Both the position numbers and the translations under genes were made by a program. The notes under the pieces are model-generated. The model ran no database searches. It was not told the origin of the DNA and saw nothing but the letters and a program-made list of their open reading frames with translations. Shown here one piece after another: positions 36,330-45,220 of a stretch of 64,000 bases of DNA; positions within the stretch are counted from its first letter, which is position 1; each line of letters opens with the position of its first letter. The DNA is from Schauerella fraxinea (GTDB lineage: Bacteria > Pseudomonadota > Gammaproteobacteria > Burkholderiales > Burkholderiaceae_B): assembly GCA_030849965.1 (NCBI GenBank), contig JAVDKL010000003.1:310001-374000 (forward strand), given 5' to 3'.

Positions 36330-37286
36330 TTAAGCGCCTTCGAGTTGCTGCCACATATCGACGTCGCGCTCGGCGGTCCAGATGCGCGGGTGATCGTGGC
36401 CGGTGGCTTCGTCATAAGCACGCGTCACGTCGAACGGCATGCAGTGATCGAAGATCACCCAGTCGCGGTAGCGCGGCTGCATCAGCGCATAGGTTTCGCG
36501 ATAGATGGTCTTGAGGTCTTTGCCTTCGGCCACGCCTTGATAGACGCTGCCGTACAGATCGGTCAGAAACGCACGCGTGCCGGCCAGCGCACGCTGCACG
36601 TCCTGCGGATTGGTCAGTGCCGGACCGCGGCCGGGCACGAGTTGCGACGGCGCCATGCGGGCCAGGTTGTCCAAGGTGGCGGGCCAGTCGCGGAAATACG
36701 CGTCGCCGGCATACGGCGTGGTCATGTACTCGACCAGATCGCCGGCAAACAGGATCTTCTGCTCCGGCAGCCACGCGATCGTGTCGCCTTTGGTATGGCC
36801 GCGGCCCACCTGCATGAGTTTGACTTCGAGGTTGCCGAGATCGACGGTCATCTCGCCCGAGAACGTCATCGTGGGCCACGTCAGGCCATCGGGCACCGAC
36901 TCGACTGCGCGAAAGAGGCGGGGGAAGCGGCCGATTTCGCTGGCCTTGTCTTGCTCGCCACGTTCGACGATCAGGTCGTACGTGTCGCGGCTGGCGATGA
37001 TTTCCTGCGCCTCGTAGGCCGATGCGCCAAACACGCGCACCGCGTGATAGTGCGAGAGCAGCACGTACTTGATGGGCTTGTCGGTCACTTCGCGAATACG
37101 GCGGATCACGTCCTGCGCCATGACCGGCGTGGCTTGCGTGTCGGTGACCATGACGGCGTCGTCGCCGATGATGATGCCGGTGTTGGGATCGCCCTGGGCC
37201 GTATAGGCATAGGCGTTGTCCGAAAGCTTTTCGAACGAGACGACTTTCTCTTCGACGTCGGCGTGCGAAGCAAATTTCTTGGTCAT
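36330..37286 (-). CDS. Metallo-beta-lactamase-fold hydrolase with altered metal-site motif
   Basis: A 318-residue MBL-fold protein. The usual HxHxDH motif reads SHYHAVRVFGA, so the two histidines are kept but the aspartate and last histidine are replaced by Val and Arg. Later motifs GHTKGDT and FAGDLVE are kept; a usual PGHG reads PGRGPAL. A mononuclear or otherwise altered metal site seems likely. The start MTKKFASHADV follows GGAG. It heads an operon with an MhpA-like hydroxylase and DUF2783, so it may act on a product or cofactor of that step, but the reaction is unknown. Confidence 0.8.
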   Translation of the reverse strand: MTKKFASHADVEEKVVSFEKLSDNAYAYTAQGDPNTGIIIGDDAVMVTDTQATPVMAQDVIRRIREVTDKPIKYVLLSHYHAVRVFGASAYEAQEIIASRDTYDLIVERGEQDKASEIGRFPRLFRAVESVPDGLTWPTMTFSGEMTVDLGNLEVKLMQVGRGHTKGDTIAWLPEQKILFAGDLVEYMTTPYAGDAYFRDWPATLDNLARMAPSQLVPGRGPALTNPQDVQRALAGTRAFLTDLYGSVYQGVAEGKDLKTIYRETYALMQPRYRDWVIFDHCMPFDVTRAYDEATGHDHPRIWTAERDVDMWQQLEGA

Positions 37287-37332
37287 GAACGGTGTCTCCA
37301 GACGGTCGCCTCTACAGGGGCGGTCGGGATTC

Positions 37333-37361
37333 ACTATAGTCCTGCGTTCGTTTTAGTGCAA
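37333..37361 (-). promoter_or_regulatory. Sigma-70 promoter of the MBL-hydroxylase operon
   Basis: On the minus strand, TTGCAC (37361-37356) and TATAGT (37338-37333) are separated by exactly 17 bases. It lies about 45 bases upstream of the MBL-fold gene start. Confidence 0.75.
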
Positions 37362-37380
37362 TACGTTCGTTATAAACGAA
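37345..37380. repeat. CGTTCGTT direct repeats and TTCGTT inverted repeat over the promoter
   Basis: CGTTCGTT occurs at 37345-37352 (inside the promoter spacer) and 37364-37371 (just upstream of the -35), and TTCGTT-ATA-AACGAA forms an inverted repeat at 37366-37380. This looks like an operator pair for a regulator of the MBL-hydroxylase operon, of unknown identity. Confidence 0.55.
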
Positions 37381-37387
37381 TCGCCGG

Positions 37388-38215
37388 CTACACCCGCTGG
37401 CACTTCGGGCAGTAGTACGTCGCCCGTTGCCCCTGCACGATGCGCTTGATCGGCGTCTGACACACACGGCATGGCTGCCCGTCGCGTTCATAGACGGCCG
37501 CATGGATGGTGAAGTAGGCGCCCGGCTCACCGCTGGCCCCCACGTAATCGCGCAACGTGCTGCCGCCCGAAGCGAGGGCATCGAGCAGGGTGCTCCGGAT
37601 CGCTTCGAACAAGCGTTGGCAACGCGCCAGGGACAGCTTTTGCGCTTGCGTGCGCGGATTGATGCGGGCGCGAAAGAGGCTTTCGGATGCGTAGATATTG
37701 CCCACGCCAACCACCGCGTGGCCCGCCAGCAGCGCCTGCTTGATGGCCACACGCCGGCCTTTGAAGTGATCGTGCAGCCACTTGGCATCGAAGCGCGGGT
37801 CGAAGGGCTCGATCCCCAGGCGTGCCAAAAGCGGATGCGATTCGATCGGCCCGGCCGTCGCGTCATGCCATAGCACCGCACCGAAGCGCCGGGGATCGTG
37901 CAGCCTGAAGGTGGCATGCGCAAACACCCAATCCACGTGGTCGTGCAAACGCGGGGCTTCGTCGGCGGGCACCCGGCGCAACGAGCCGGACATTCCCAGG
38001 TGCACAATTTGCGTACCGTGGGCAAACCGCAAGAGCAGGTATTTGCCGCGGCGCTCGCAGGCCAGCACCGTCTGGTCCGCCAGCAAGGCAGGCAGTTCGG
38101 GCGGTATGGGCCAACGGAGGTGCGGGTGGCGGATGACGAGATGGGACAGGCGGTGGCCTGTCATCACGGCGTCGATTCCACGCCGGGTCGTTTCGACTTC
38201 GGGCAGTTCCGGCAT
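37388..38215 (-). CDS. mutM: Formamidopyrimidine-DNA glycosylase
   Basis: A 275-residue bifunctional DNA glycosylase/AP lyase removing 8-oxoguanine. PELPEVETTRRGI follows the initiator Met directly, and the N-terminal proline is the catalytic nucleophile, so the ATG at MPELPEV must be used although the frame opens six codons earlier. The C-terminal zinc finger CRVC-x16-CPKC is intact. It is divergent from the TPR protein gene, with 59 bases between starts. Confidence 0.97.
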   Translation of the reverse strand: MPELPEVETTRRGIDAVMTGHRLSHLVIRHPHLRWPIPPELPALLADQTVLACERRGKYLLLRFAHGTQIVHLGMSGSLRRVPADEAPRLHDHVDWVFAHATFRLHDPRRFGAVLWHDATAGPIESHPLLARLGIEPFDPRFDAKWLHDHFKGRRVAIKQALLAGHAVVGVGNIYASESLFRARINPRTQAQKLSLARCQRLFEAIRSTLLDALASGGSTLRDYVGASGEPGAYFTIHAAVYERDGQPCRVCQTPIKRIVQGQRATYYCPKCQRV

Positions 38216-38274
38216 GAGCCAGTGTAAGATCATCCAATGTATGTACTGATTGTGCCATCAACCGGACGGGCCGC

Positions 38275-40098
38275 GTGAAGTCGTCGCAGAAACTCTTGAA
38301 TATTGGATTGACCGCGCTGTTTGTAGCCCTGGTGGGAATACACAGCGCGCCCCTGCACGCCGCCGAAAGCCGGCCGCGCGACGCTACCGGTCCTCGGATG
38401 GGGCCCAAGACGCAAAAGCCGGAGACGGAAGTCATCCGCTTGCGTTCGGGGCAACTGCCGCTCGTGTCCCTGACCTCGGATGTGTTCTATCGCGTGGTCA
38501 GCGCCGAAATCGCGGCGCAGCGCGGCATGCTCGGCGTTGCCGGCACCACCATGGTCAATCTGTCGCGCGACACCAGCGATCCGCGCCTCGCCCGCCGCGG
38601 GCTCGAATTCTTCCTGGCCGGCGGCAATTTGCGCGGCGCGCTCGAAGCCTCGCGGGCCTGGTCGCGCCTGTCGCCCAACGATATCGAAGCCAATTCCACC
38701 GAGCTTGCGCTGTCTGCCGCCAATGGCCAGACCGAAGGTTTGGCGGAAGCGCTGCGCGTTCGCATCGACGCCTCCAAGGACAAGCCGGCCGCCATTGGCC
38801 AGGCGCTGGCTGTGTTGAGCCGCCTGAACGACAAGCGCATCGCGTTTCAGATTCTCGATCAGGCCCTGAGCCCGTCGGCGCGCAAGTCGCCGGCCGCGTT
38901 CCTGGCGCTGTCGGATGTGGCGCAAGCCGGTGGCGATACGCCGCGCGCGTTGGCTGAGGCGCGCAATGCCTTGCGCGTGGATCCGAATTCCGAAGAAGCG
39001 GCGCAGCGTCTGCTCGAATACGGCATGGTCGCCGATCCGGCGCGCGCGCAAGCCGATGCCCGCGCCTACATCGCCCGGCATCCCGATGCGCGCAAATTGC
39101 GTTTGATGCTGGCTGGCCAACTGGCCGACACCGGCGATTACGACGGTTCACTCACCGAGCTGCAAGCGATGTCCAGGCAGTCGCCGGAAGACTTCGATTT
39201 GCTGTCGCTGCAGGCGCAAGTGGCCTATAAGGCCGGCCGTGCCGATCAGGCGCGTTCGCTGCTCGAACAGTATCTGAGCGTGCAGAATCAACGCGAGCAG
39301 GCCACTGTGCCGGGTGCGAGCGACGCAGGTGCCGCCGCCGCCGACGCGCATGCGATGCTGGCCAAGATCGCCGAAGATCAAGGCCGCTACGACGATGCCG
39401 TGGCCCAGCTGGACCAGATCGACGATCCTTCGTTGCGCTACTCGTCCACCGTGCGCCAGGCCGGCATCCGCGCCAAGCAAGGCCGGGTAGCCGAAGCCGT
39501 GCGCTTGATCGATACCGCCGAGCCGCTGGACGATGACGAGCGCGTGATCGGTGTGCTGGCGAAGGCGCAGATCCTGCGCGATGCCGATCAGCTCGACGCC
39601 GCGGTGAAAGTGCTGTCCGATGCGGATCGCGCCATTCCCGATAGCGTCGAGATCAAGTACGAACTCGCCATGACGGTCGAGCGCCAGGGCAAGTTCGATC
39701 AGCTCGAAAAACTGCTGCGCGAAGTGATTGCGCTCGATCCCGATCACGCGCATGCCTACAACGCCTTGGGCTATACGTTGGCCGACAACAATAAGCGTCT
39801 GCCGGAAGCGCAGTCGCTCATTGGTCGCGCCATGGAACTCAAGCCGGGCGATCCCTTCATCATGGACAGCATGGGCTGGGTGAAATATCGCCTGGGCGAC
39901 AACGCCGCCGCTATCGATTTCCTGCGCAAGGCCTACGTGCTGCGTCCGGAAGCCGATATCGCCGCCCACCTGGCCGAAGTGCTGTGGGTGGACGGCAAGC
40001 GTGACGAGGCGCAGAAGCTGCTGCAGGGCGCCTTCCAAAAGGATCCCAACAACAAAACGCTCAATGAGACGATCCAGCGCTTGGGTGTGAAGTTATGA
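38275..40098 (+). CDS. TPR-repeat secreted/periplasmic protein
   Basis: A 607-residue tetratricopeptide-repeat protein with a signal peptide (hydrophobic 8-24, LHA cleavage site near 29). Helical TPR-like pairs run from about 85 to the end, with clearer repeats near 450-580 (HAYNALGYTLADNNKRLPEAQSL, MDSMGWVKYRLGDNAAAIDFL). In the betaproteobacteria this gene stands before lolB, with which it overlaps (ATGA). The start is GTG after GGACGGG. It may act in envelope assembly, by the context with LolB, but no activity is shown. Confidence 0.88.
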   Translation: MKSSQKLLNIGLTALFVALVGIHSAPLHAAESRPRDATGPRMGPKTQKPETEVIRLRSGQLPLVSLTSDVFYRVVSAEIAAQRGMLGVAGTTMVNLSRDTSDPRLARRGLEFFLAGGNLRGALEASRAWSRLSPNDIEANSTELALSAANGQTEGLAEALRVRIDASKDKPAAIGQALAVLSRLNDKRIAFQILDQALSPSARKSPAAFLALSDVAQAGGDTPRALAEARNALRVDPNSEEAAQRLLEYGMVADPARAQADARAYIARHPDARKLRLMLAGQLADTGDYDGSLTELQAMSRQSPEDFDLLSLQAQVAYKAGRADQARSLLEQYLSVQNQREQATVPGASDAGAAAADAHAMLAKIAEDQGRYDDAVAQLDQIDDPSLRYSSTVRQAGIRAKQGRVAEAVRLIDTAEPLDDDERVIGVLAKAQILRDADQLDAAVKVLSDADRAIPDSVEIKYELAMTVERQGKFDQLEKLLREVIALDPDHAHAYNALGYTLADNNKRLPEAQSLIGRAMELKPGDPFIMDSMGWVKYRLGDNAAAIDFLRKAYVLRPEADIAAHLAEVLWVDGKRDEAQKLLQGAFQKDPNNKTLNETIQRLGVKL

Positions 40099-40664
40099 AG
40101 GCATGGCGTGTAGCGATCGCAGGCGCGTTATGCCTAGTATTGGCGGCGTGCGTGACGCCGGATCGTATCGGTGGCTCCGGTCGTGCCGATGAGTTCAGCC
40201 GGGTAGGGCGCTTTGCCCTGACCGTCACCGAGCCTGACGGCAAACAGGATGCGGTGCAAGGCGGATTCTCGTGGCTGGATGAAGGCGACCGGTATGTGCT
40301 GGATCTCACCAATCCGCTCGGATCCACGCAAGCGCGCGTCGAAGGCACGGCCCGAGGCGCCACGCTTACGCGCGCCAATGGCGAGGTGCTTCAAGCCGAC
40401 GATCCCGACGCCTTGGCAGAAGAAGCGCTGGGCAACCCGGTACCCGTTTCCGGCATGCGCGATTGGCTGCGTGGCCGCACGGCGCGTCAACCCGCCGCCA
40501 CCGAGTTGCAGCGCGACGCGCAAAATCGCCCCACATCCTTTCAACAGGGCGGCTGGCAGGCCAATCTGTCGCGCTACGACGCTCAAGGCCCCCAACTGCT
40601 CGTCCTCGAACGCCGTGTCGATGGCCGCCGCGTTGTGGTTCGGCTGGTCGTCAACGCGCCCTGA
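40095..40664 (+). CDS. lolB: Outer-membrane lipoprotein insertion protein LolB
   Basis: A 189-residue lipoprotein: lipobox LAAC with the acylated Cys19 after a hydrophobic signal. LolB accepts lipoproteins from LolA and places them in the outer membrane. The body (VGRFALTVTEPDGKQDAVQGGFSWLDEGDRYVLDLTNPLGSTQARVEG) matches the LolB half-barrel. It overlaps the TPR gene as ATGA and precedes ispE by 75-90 bases, the usual order in this group. Confidence 0.92.
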   Translation: MKAWRVAIAGALCLVLAACVTPDRIGGSGRADEFSRVGRFALTVTEPDGKQDAVQGGFSWLDEGDRYVLDLTNPLGSTQARVEGTARGATLTRANGEVLQADDPDALAEEALGNPVPVSGMRDWLRGRTARQPAATELQRDAQNRPTSFQQGGWQANLSRYDAQGPQLLVLERRVDGRRVVVRLVVNAP

Positions 40665-40754
40665 TCGCTTGATGGATGGCGCGATGCCTATGTATGCATC
40701 GCGCTGGTCTTACGCGCCGCATCTCGCGGCGCGATTCGTTTGAAACGCACGCCC

Positions 40755-41696
40755 GTGACCCTTTACGACATTCCGGCTCCGGCCAAAATCAATTTGTTCC
40801 TGCATGTGGTGGGCCGCCGCGCCGACGGTTATCACTTGCTGCAAACGGTATTCCGCTTCATCGATCTGCAAGACACGCTGCATATCGAGGTGCGTCGCGA
40901 TGGGCAGATCACGCGCGCCTACGATCTGCCGGGCGTGTCCCACAACGATGATCTGTGCGTGCGGGCTGCACGTGCGTTGCAGGCCGCGACCGGATGCACG
41001 CAGGGTGCGCACATCGATCTGGTCAAACGCATTCCGGCCGGAGGTGGGCTGGGCGGGGGATCGAGCGATGCGGCCAGTGTGATGATGGCGCTCAATCGCG
41101 CGTGGAACACCGGGTTGTCGCGCGAAGCGCTGATGGCGCTCGCGTTGCCGCTGGGGGCCGATGTGCCGGTGTTCATCTTCGGTCAATCGGCCTTTGCCGA
41201 GGGGGTCGGTGAAAAACTGACGGCGGTCACGCTGCCGGAGCGCGCGTATGTGATCGCGCAACCGGACGCTTCGGTGCCGACGATGTCCGTTTTTAGCGAC
41301 CCCGATTTGACAAGAGATTCTCCGATGATCATAATAGCGGACTTTCTTGCACGGCCCACTTCTGACTTCGGTCGGAATGATCTGGAACCGGTGGTTTGCA
41401 AGCGTTTTGAGCCCGTCTCGAATGCCCTGCGAGCCCTGAAACAGATGGGAGTGGCTGCGCGAATGTCGGGTTCCGGTGCGTGTTTGTTTGCCGAATATCC
41501 CACTTTCGCAACAGCCGTTTTGGCAGAGCAGGAAATTGCCGCTACAATGCGTGCCGCAAGTCGAGGTTCTGCAACCTCACCTGGCCGGACAAGCGAGAAG
41601 GCAAGCACAGATGATGTGTATGCCGCCGCCCGATTCAGGTTGCTGCAGTCCTGCTCCGGTCTTGACGAGCATCCGTTGCGGTATTGGATTGCTTGA
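40755..41696 (+). CDS. ispE: 4-diphosphocytidyl-2-C-methyl-D-erythritol kinase
   Basis: A GHMP kinase of about 313 residues in the MEP isoprenoid pathway. APAKINLFLHV carries the catalytic lysine, IPAGGGLGGGSSDAA is the ATP loop and GADVPVF the catalytic aspartate; ARMSGSGACLF closes the fold. The start is uncertain: GTG at MTLYDIPAPAK is chosen for homology, but TTG five codons upstream is possible and neither has a good ribosome-binding site. The C-terminal 45 residues, rich in Ser/Thr, are longer than usual. It ends five bases before tRNA-Gln. Confidence 0.93.
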   Translation: MTLYDIPAPAKINLFLHVVGRRADGYHLLQTVFRFIDLQDTLHIEVRRDGQITRAYDLPGVSHNDDLCVRAARALQAATGCTQGAHIDLVKRIPAGGGLGGGSSDAASVMMALNRAWNTGLSREALMALALPLGADVPVFIFGQSAFAEGVGEKLTAVTLPERAYVIAQPDASVPTMSVFSDPDLTRDSPMIIIADFLARPTSDFGRNDLEPVVCKRFEPVSNALRALKQMGVAARMSGSGACLFAEYPTFATAVLAEQEIAATMRAASRGSATSPGRTSEKASTDDVYAAARFRLLQSCSGLDEHPLRYWIA

Positions 41697-41700
41697 TTGT

Positions 41701-41774
41701 TGGGGAGTCGCCAAGTTGGTTAAGGCACTGGATTTTGATTCCAGCATGCGAAGGTTCGAATCCTTCCTCCCCAG
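41701..41774 (+). tRNA. tRNA-Gln (anticodon TTG)
   Basis: A complete cloverleaf: acceptor TGGGGAG/CTCCCCA (41701-41707 and 41767-41773), anticodon stem CTGGA/TCCAG with loop TTTTGAT giving anticodon TTG at 41735-41737, T-stem GAAGG/CCTTC around TTCGAAT. The discriminator is G and the CCA end is not encoded. It lies between ispE and prs, the typical place in this group. It probably reads CAA and CAG codons. Confidence 0.96.
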
Positions 41775-41795
41775 CCCGAATTCATAAAAATATTA

Positions 41796-41850
41796 AAAAA
41801 AGCTGTTGAACATGCCCGTCTGATACTGGCCCGGTTCAGCAGCTTTTTTT
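41796..41850 (+). terminator. Terminator after tRNA-Gln
   Basis: AAAAAAGCTGTTGAAC pairs with GTTCAGCAGCTTTTTT over 16 positions (one G-T pair) and runs into a T-tract. It separates the ispE-tRNA transcript from prs. Confidence 0.9.
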
Positions 41851-41911
41851 GTTGGTACGTATCAAACCGGCGTCCCGCGCCGCGCCTTCTCACTCGACAG
41901 CAGCACCGCTC

Positions 41912-42862
41912 ATGCCAAACGACAGCTTCATGATTTTCACCGGGACGGCCAACACACGTTTGGCCGTCGACGTGGTCAACCATCTGGACATGTCCTTGGG
42001 CAAGATGACGGTCGGCCGTTTTTCCGACGGCGAAGTCATGGTCGAGATTAATGAGAACGTGCGCGGCAAAGACGTGTTCGTGCTGCAGCCCACCTGTGCG
42101 CCTACCAATGACAACCTGATGGAAGTCATGGTCATGGTCGACGCGCTGCGCCGCGCCTCGGCCGGCCGCATCACCGCCGCCATTCCTTACTTTGGCTATG
42201 CGCGCCAGGATCGCCGTCCGCGTTCGGCGCGTGTGTCGATTTCGGCCAAGGTCGTGGCCAACATGTTGCAGGTCGCCGGTGTCGATCGCGTCCTCACCAT
42301 GGATCTGCACGCCGATCAGATTCAAGGCTTTTTCGACATCCCGGTCGATAACATCTACGCCGGTCCGATTTTGCTGGGCGACATCTGGCGCCGCAATTTC
42401 TCGAACCTCGTGGTGGTGTCGCCCGATATCGGCGGCGTGGTGCGCGCCCGTGCGTTGGCCAAGCAGCTCGAGGCCGATCTGGCCATCATCGACAAGCGTC
42501 GTCCGCGCGCCAACGTCTCGGAAGTGATGAACATCATCGGTGAGATCGATGGCCGCACCTGCTTGATCATGGATGACATGGTCGATACGGCCGGTACGCT
42601 GTGCAAGGCTGCCCAGGCGCTCAAAGAGCGTGGCGCCGGCGCGGTGTACGCGTATTGCACGCACCCGGTGCTGTCCGGTGGCGCGATCGACCGTATTGCG
42701 GATTCGGAACTCGACGAGCTCGTCGTTACCGACTCCATCCCGTTGTCGGATCAGGCTGCCCAGTGCGGCAAGATCCGTCAATTGTCGTGCGCAGCACTGC
42801 TGGGCGAGACCATCCTGCGTATCTCGAACGCCGAATCGGTCAGCTCACTGTTCGTCGACTAA
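41912..42862 (+). CDS. prs: Ribose-phosphate pyrophosphokinase
   Basis: A 316-residue PRPP synthetase making PRPP from ribose-5-phosphate and ATP for purine, pyrimidine, histidine and NAD synthesis. Motifs: [18 protein letters not shown] near 35, GYARQDRR with the ATP-binding residues near 95, [14 protein letters not shown] near 127 and the PRPP-binding loop [13 protein letters not shown] near 218. The start [11 protein letters not shown] fits the family. Unlike many Prs upstream regions, no long structured leader was noted. rplY follows 124 bases later. Confidence 0.96.
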   Translation: MPNDSFMIFTGTANTRLAVDVVNHLDMSLGKMTVGRFSDGEVMVEINENVRGKDVFVLQPTCAPTNDNLMEVMVMVDALRRASAGRITAAIPYFGYARQDRRPRSARVSISAKVVANMLQVAGVDRVLTMDLHADQIQGFFDIPVDNIYAGPILLGDIWRRNFSNLVVVSPDIGGVVRARALAKQLEADLAIIDKRRPRANVSEVMNIIGEIDGRTCLIMDDMVDTAGTLCKAAQALKERGAGAVYAYCTHPVLSGGAIDRIADSELDELVVTDSIPLSDQAAQCGKIRQLSCAALLGETILRISNAESVSSLFVD

Positions 42863-42883
42863 GTAAAGCTTTCAGAATTGCGC

Positions 42884-42937
42884 GTGCCGCTGGTCGCGGC
42901 GGCACGTTCAGATGACGGCGGGCATGTTGCCCGCCGT
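42884..42937 (+). other. Two GC hairpins in the prs-rplY spacer
   Basis: GTGCCGC (42884-42890) can pair with GCGGCAC (42899-42905), and ACGGCGGGC (42915-42923) with GCCCGCCGT (42929-42937). Neither has a U-tract, so they may form an rplY leader or a processing site rather than a terminator. Confidence 0.45.
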
Positions 42938-42985
42938 GTCGCTAATCGGACGCCAGATCACGGTGTCCACTGTTTGGAGTTATCC

Positions 42986-43618
42986 ATGAAATTCAATGCC
43001 ACTACGCGTAGCGTACAGGGATCGAGTGCGAGCCGCCGCCTGCGCCACGCTGGCCGCGTTCCCGCCATCGTTTACGGTGGAACGAGCGAGCCCAAGAACA
43101 TCGAACTCGATCACAATGAAATTTTCCATGCCCTGCGCAAGGAACAATTCCATTCGTCGATCCTGGAAATGCAACTGGAAGGCAAGAGCGAGCAGGTTCT
43201 GCTGCGTTCGGTCCAATGGCACGCCTATCGCCAATTGGTCCTGCACGTTGACTTCCAACGCGTCGATGCCAAGTCGGCTCTGCACACCAAGGTGCCCCTG
43301 CACTTCATCAACGAAGAATCGTCGCCGGCCGTCAAGCTCAACGCTGCTGTCGTGACGCACATCGTGACCGAACTGGAAATTTCTTGCTTGCCCAAGAACC
43401 TGCCCCCGTTCATCGAAGTGGACCTGGGCAACCTGTTGGTTGGCGAACCCCTGCACCTCTCGCACATCAAGCTGCCGAACGGCGTGACGTACATTCCCCA
43501 CGGCGCTGAAACCGACCCGATCCTGGCCTCGGCCAACGTGAAGGGTCCGCAAGAGATCGAAGAAGACGAAGCCGCTCCGGCTCAAGGCGACGACGCGCCC
43601 GACGCGCCGCAGGCCTGA
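42986..43618 (+). CDS. rplY: 50S ribosomal protein L25/general stress protein Ctc
   Basis: A 210-residue Ctc-type L25 that binds 5S rRNA. FNATTRSVQGSSASRRLRHAGRVPAIVYGG is the L25 start (about 2-32), and a C-terminal TL5-like domain follows, ending in an acidic, Ala-rich tail (EIEEDEAAPAQGDDAPDAPQA). GGAG precedes the ATG. It lies between prs and pth, as in most betaproteobacteria, and ends in an intrinsic terminator. Confidence 0.95.
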   Translation: MKFNATTRSVQGSSASRRLRHAGRVPAIVYGGTSEPKNIELDHNEIFHALRKEQFHSSILEMQLEGKSEQVLLRSVQWHAYRQLVLHVDFQRVDAKSALHTKVPLHFINEESSPAVKLNAAVVTHIVTELEISCLPKNLPPFIEVDLGNLLVGEPLHLSHIKLPNGVTYIPHGAETDPILASANVKGPQEIEEDEAAPAQGDDAPDAPQA

Positions 43619-43655
43619 TAGACGCGATCCCCAGCTTAAACTGGCGGATCGAACG

Positions 43656-43696
43656 AACCCTGCGCGTGCGCGATTCGCATGCGCAGGGTTTTTTTT
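43656..43696 (+). terminator. Intrinsic terminator after rplY
   Basis: AACCCTGCGC and GCGCAGGGTT form a perfect 10-bp stem with an inner TGCG/CGCA pairing, followed directly by a T-tract. It lies in front of pth, so pth needs its own promoter or relies on read-through. Confidence 0.9.
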
Positions 43697-43726
43697 CTTT
43701 TGAGGCTTCAGGGACAAGGGTTCAGC

Positions 43727-44323
43727 ATGTCGACACCGATACGACTCATCGTCGGACTGGGCAATCCTGGTGTGGAATACGAGACCACGCGGCATAACGC
43801 CGGCTTCTGGCTCGCCGACCACGTGGCCGACGATCTGAAGGCGTCGTTCACCGTCGAGAAAGCGTTCTCCGGTGCGGTCGCCAAGGCGCGCGTCGATGGC
43901 GAGAATGTGTTGCTGCTCAAACCCATGACATATATGAACCGCTCCGGCCTGGCCGTGGGCGCGTTGGCGCGTTTCTACAAGTTCGCGCCCGAACAAGTGC
44001 TCGTGCTGCATGACGAACTCGATCTGCTGCCGGGCCAGGTCAAAATGAAACAAGGCGGCGGTCACGCCGGTCACAATGGCCTGAAGGATATTCAGGCCGC
44101 GCTCGGGAGCCCCGATTTCTGGCGCCTGCGGTTGGGTATCGGTCATCCGCGCACGCTGAATCTTGCGCAGCAAGTCGCCGACTTCGTGCTGCACCCGCCG
44201 CGCCGTGAAGAGCAGACCGAGATCGATCGCGTGATCGATCGCTGCCGTGCGGTGATGACGTGGTTCTTGCAGGGCGACTTTGCCCGCGCATCGCGGCAGT
44301 TGGCCGATGGCGGCGTGAAGTGA
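43727..44323 (+). CDS. pth: Peptidyl-tRNA hydrolase
   Basis: A 198-residue enzyme recycling tRNA from peptidyl-tRNA dropped by ribosomes. [22 protein letters not shown] carries the catalytic histidine near 25; PMTYMNRSG and [26 protein letters not shown] are family signatures. The start [10 protein letters not shown] fits. The stop overlaps the GTG of the next gene (GTGA), implying coupled translation of the CPBP protein. Confidence 0.96.
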   Translation: MSTPIRLIVGLGNPGVEYETTRHNAGFWLADHVADDLKASFTVEKAFSGAVAKARVDGENVLLLKPMTYMNRSGLAVGALARFYKFAPEQVLVLHDELDLLPGQVKMKQGGGHAGHNGLKDIQAALGSPDFWRLRLGIGHPRTLNLAQQVADFVLHPPRREEQTEIDRVIDRCRAVMTWFLQGDFARASRQLADGGVK

Positions 44324-45132
44324 ATACGCCAGGCGATCCGGTGCAGCAGACGGCCCGCGCGCGGCCGCCTTCAGCGCCGCTCGGCACGCGCTTTCGCGAC
44401 GACGTGGTCGACCTGTGGCGCTTTATTCGTCATCCTTCTTTGGGACCGCGGCGGCCGGGCCGTCATGCCGGCTCGATCGCTGTGTCCGACGCCGTATCCG
44501 GACTGGCGTGGCGGCGCTTGCTGGCCTGGGCGGCCGTGCTATGGCTCTTGAACGCCGGCGTGCTGGGGCCGTTGGCCGTGCAGGCGGCGTCCGCCGGTGG
44601 CAGCACCCATCGCCTGGATATGAACAATATTCCGTGGTTTACCGGCTTTCTGTGGGCGCCGCTGGTCGAGGAACTCACGTTTCGCTACGGTTTGCGGCGA
44701 CCGCTGCAGGCCCTGTGGCTACTGCCGATCGCCGCGTTTGCCATGGTCAAGGGCCCGCAGACCTGGGCGGTATGGATGATGGCCATTGCGATACTCGTCG
44801 CGTTCTGGACGCTACGGGAAGGGCCTGTGCGCCGCGTGCGGGTGCATGGCTGGCGCCGGCTGTATCGCAAGCATTTCGGCTGGGTGTTCTACGGTGCCTC
44901 GCTTGGGTTCGCCGCCTTGCACCTGGCCAACTTCAAGCTGGGCGCCATTCCCTGGTGGATGATGCCCGTGCTGGTGTTGCCGCAGTTCGCCGCCGGCGTG
45001 GTGATGGGGTGGGTGCGGATGCGGCGCGGTATCGGCGCCTCGATCGTACTGCACGCCCTCTATAACGGCGGGCCATTGCTGTTGCTGTTCCTGGCGATGC
45101 AGGTCGTTTCACCAGAAGCATTGGGCGGCTAG
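44320..45132 (+). CDS. CPBP-family intramembrane metalloprotease
   Basis: A 270-residue polytopic protein with the CPBP (ABI) glutamic-protease motifs: [13 protein letters not shown] near 130 (EExxxR), FAALHLANF near 207 (FxxxH) and [11 protein letters not shown] near 245 (HxxxN). Such proteins process prenylated or other membrane substrates in some bacteria; their roles in this group are mostly unknown. The GTG start shares a base pair of codons with the pth stop (GTGA). It lies 88 bases before ychF. Confidence 0.82.
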   Translation: MNTPGDPVQQTARARPPSAPLGTRFRDDVVDLWRFIRHPSLGPRRPGRHAGSIAVSDAVSGLAWRRLLAWAAVLWLLNAGVLGPLAVQAASAGGSTHRLDMNNIPWFTGFLWAPLVEELTFRYGLRRPLQALWLLPIAAFAMVKGPQTWAVWMMAIAILVAFWTLREGPVRRVRVHGWRRLYRKHFGWVFYGASLGFAALHLANFKLGAIPWWMMPVLVLPQFAAGVVMGWVRMRRGIGASIVLHALYNGGPLLLLFLAMQVVSPEALGG

Positions 45133-45220
45133 GGCGCAACGCCCGGGGCCGCTCGTCTCTCATTCGCCGGCGCAGGCGTTAAACTGCCCGGCTCAATCTT
45201 TATCTCGATGGATTTTTCTC

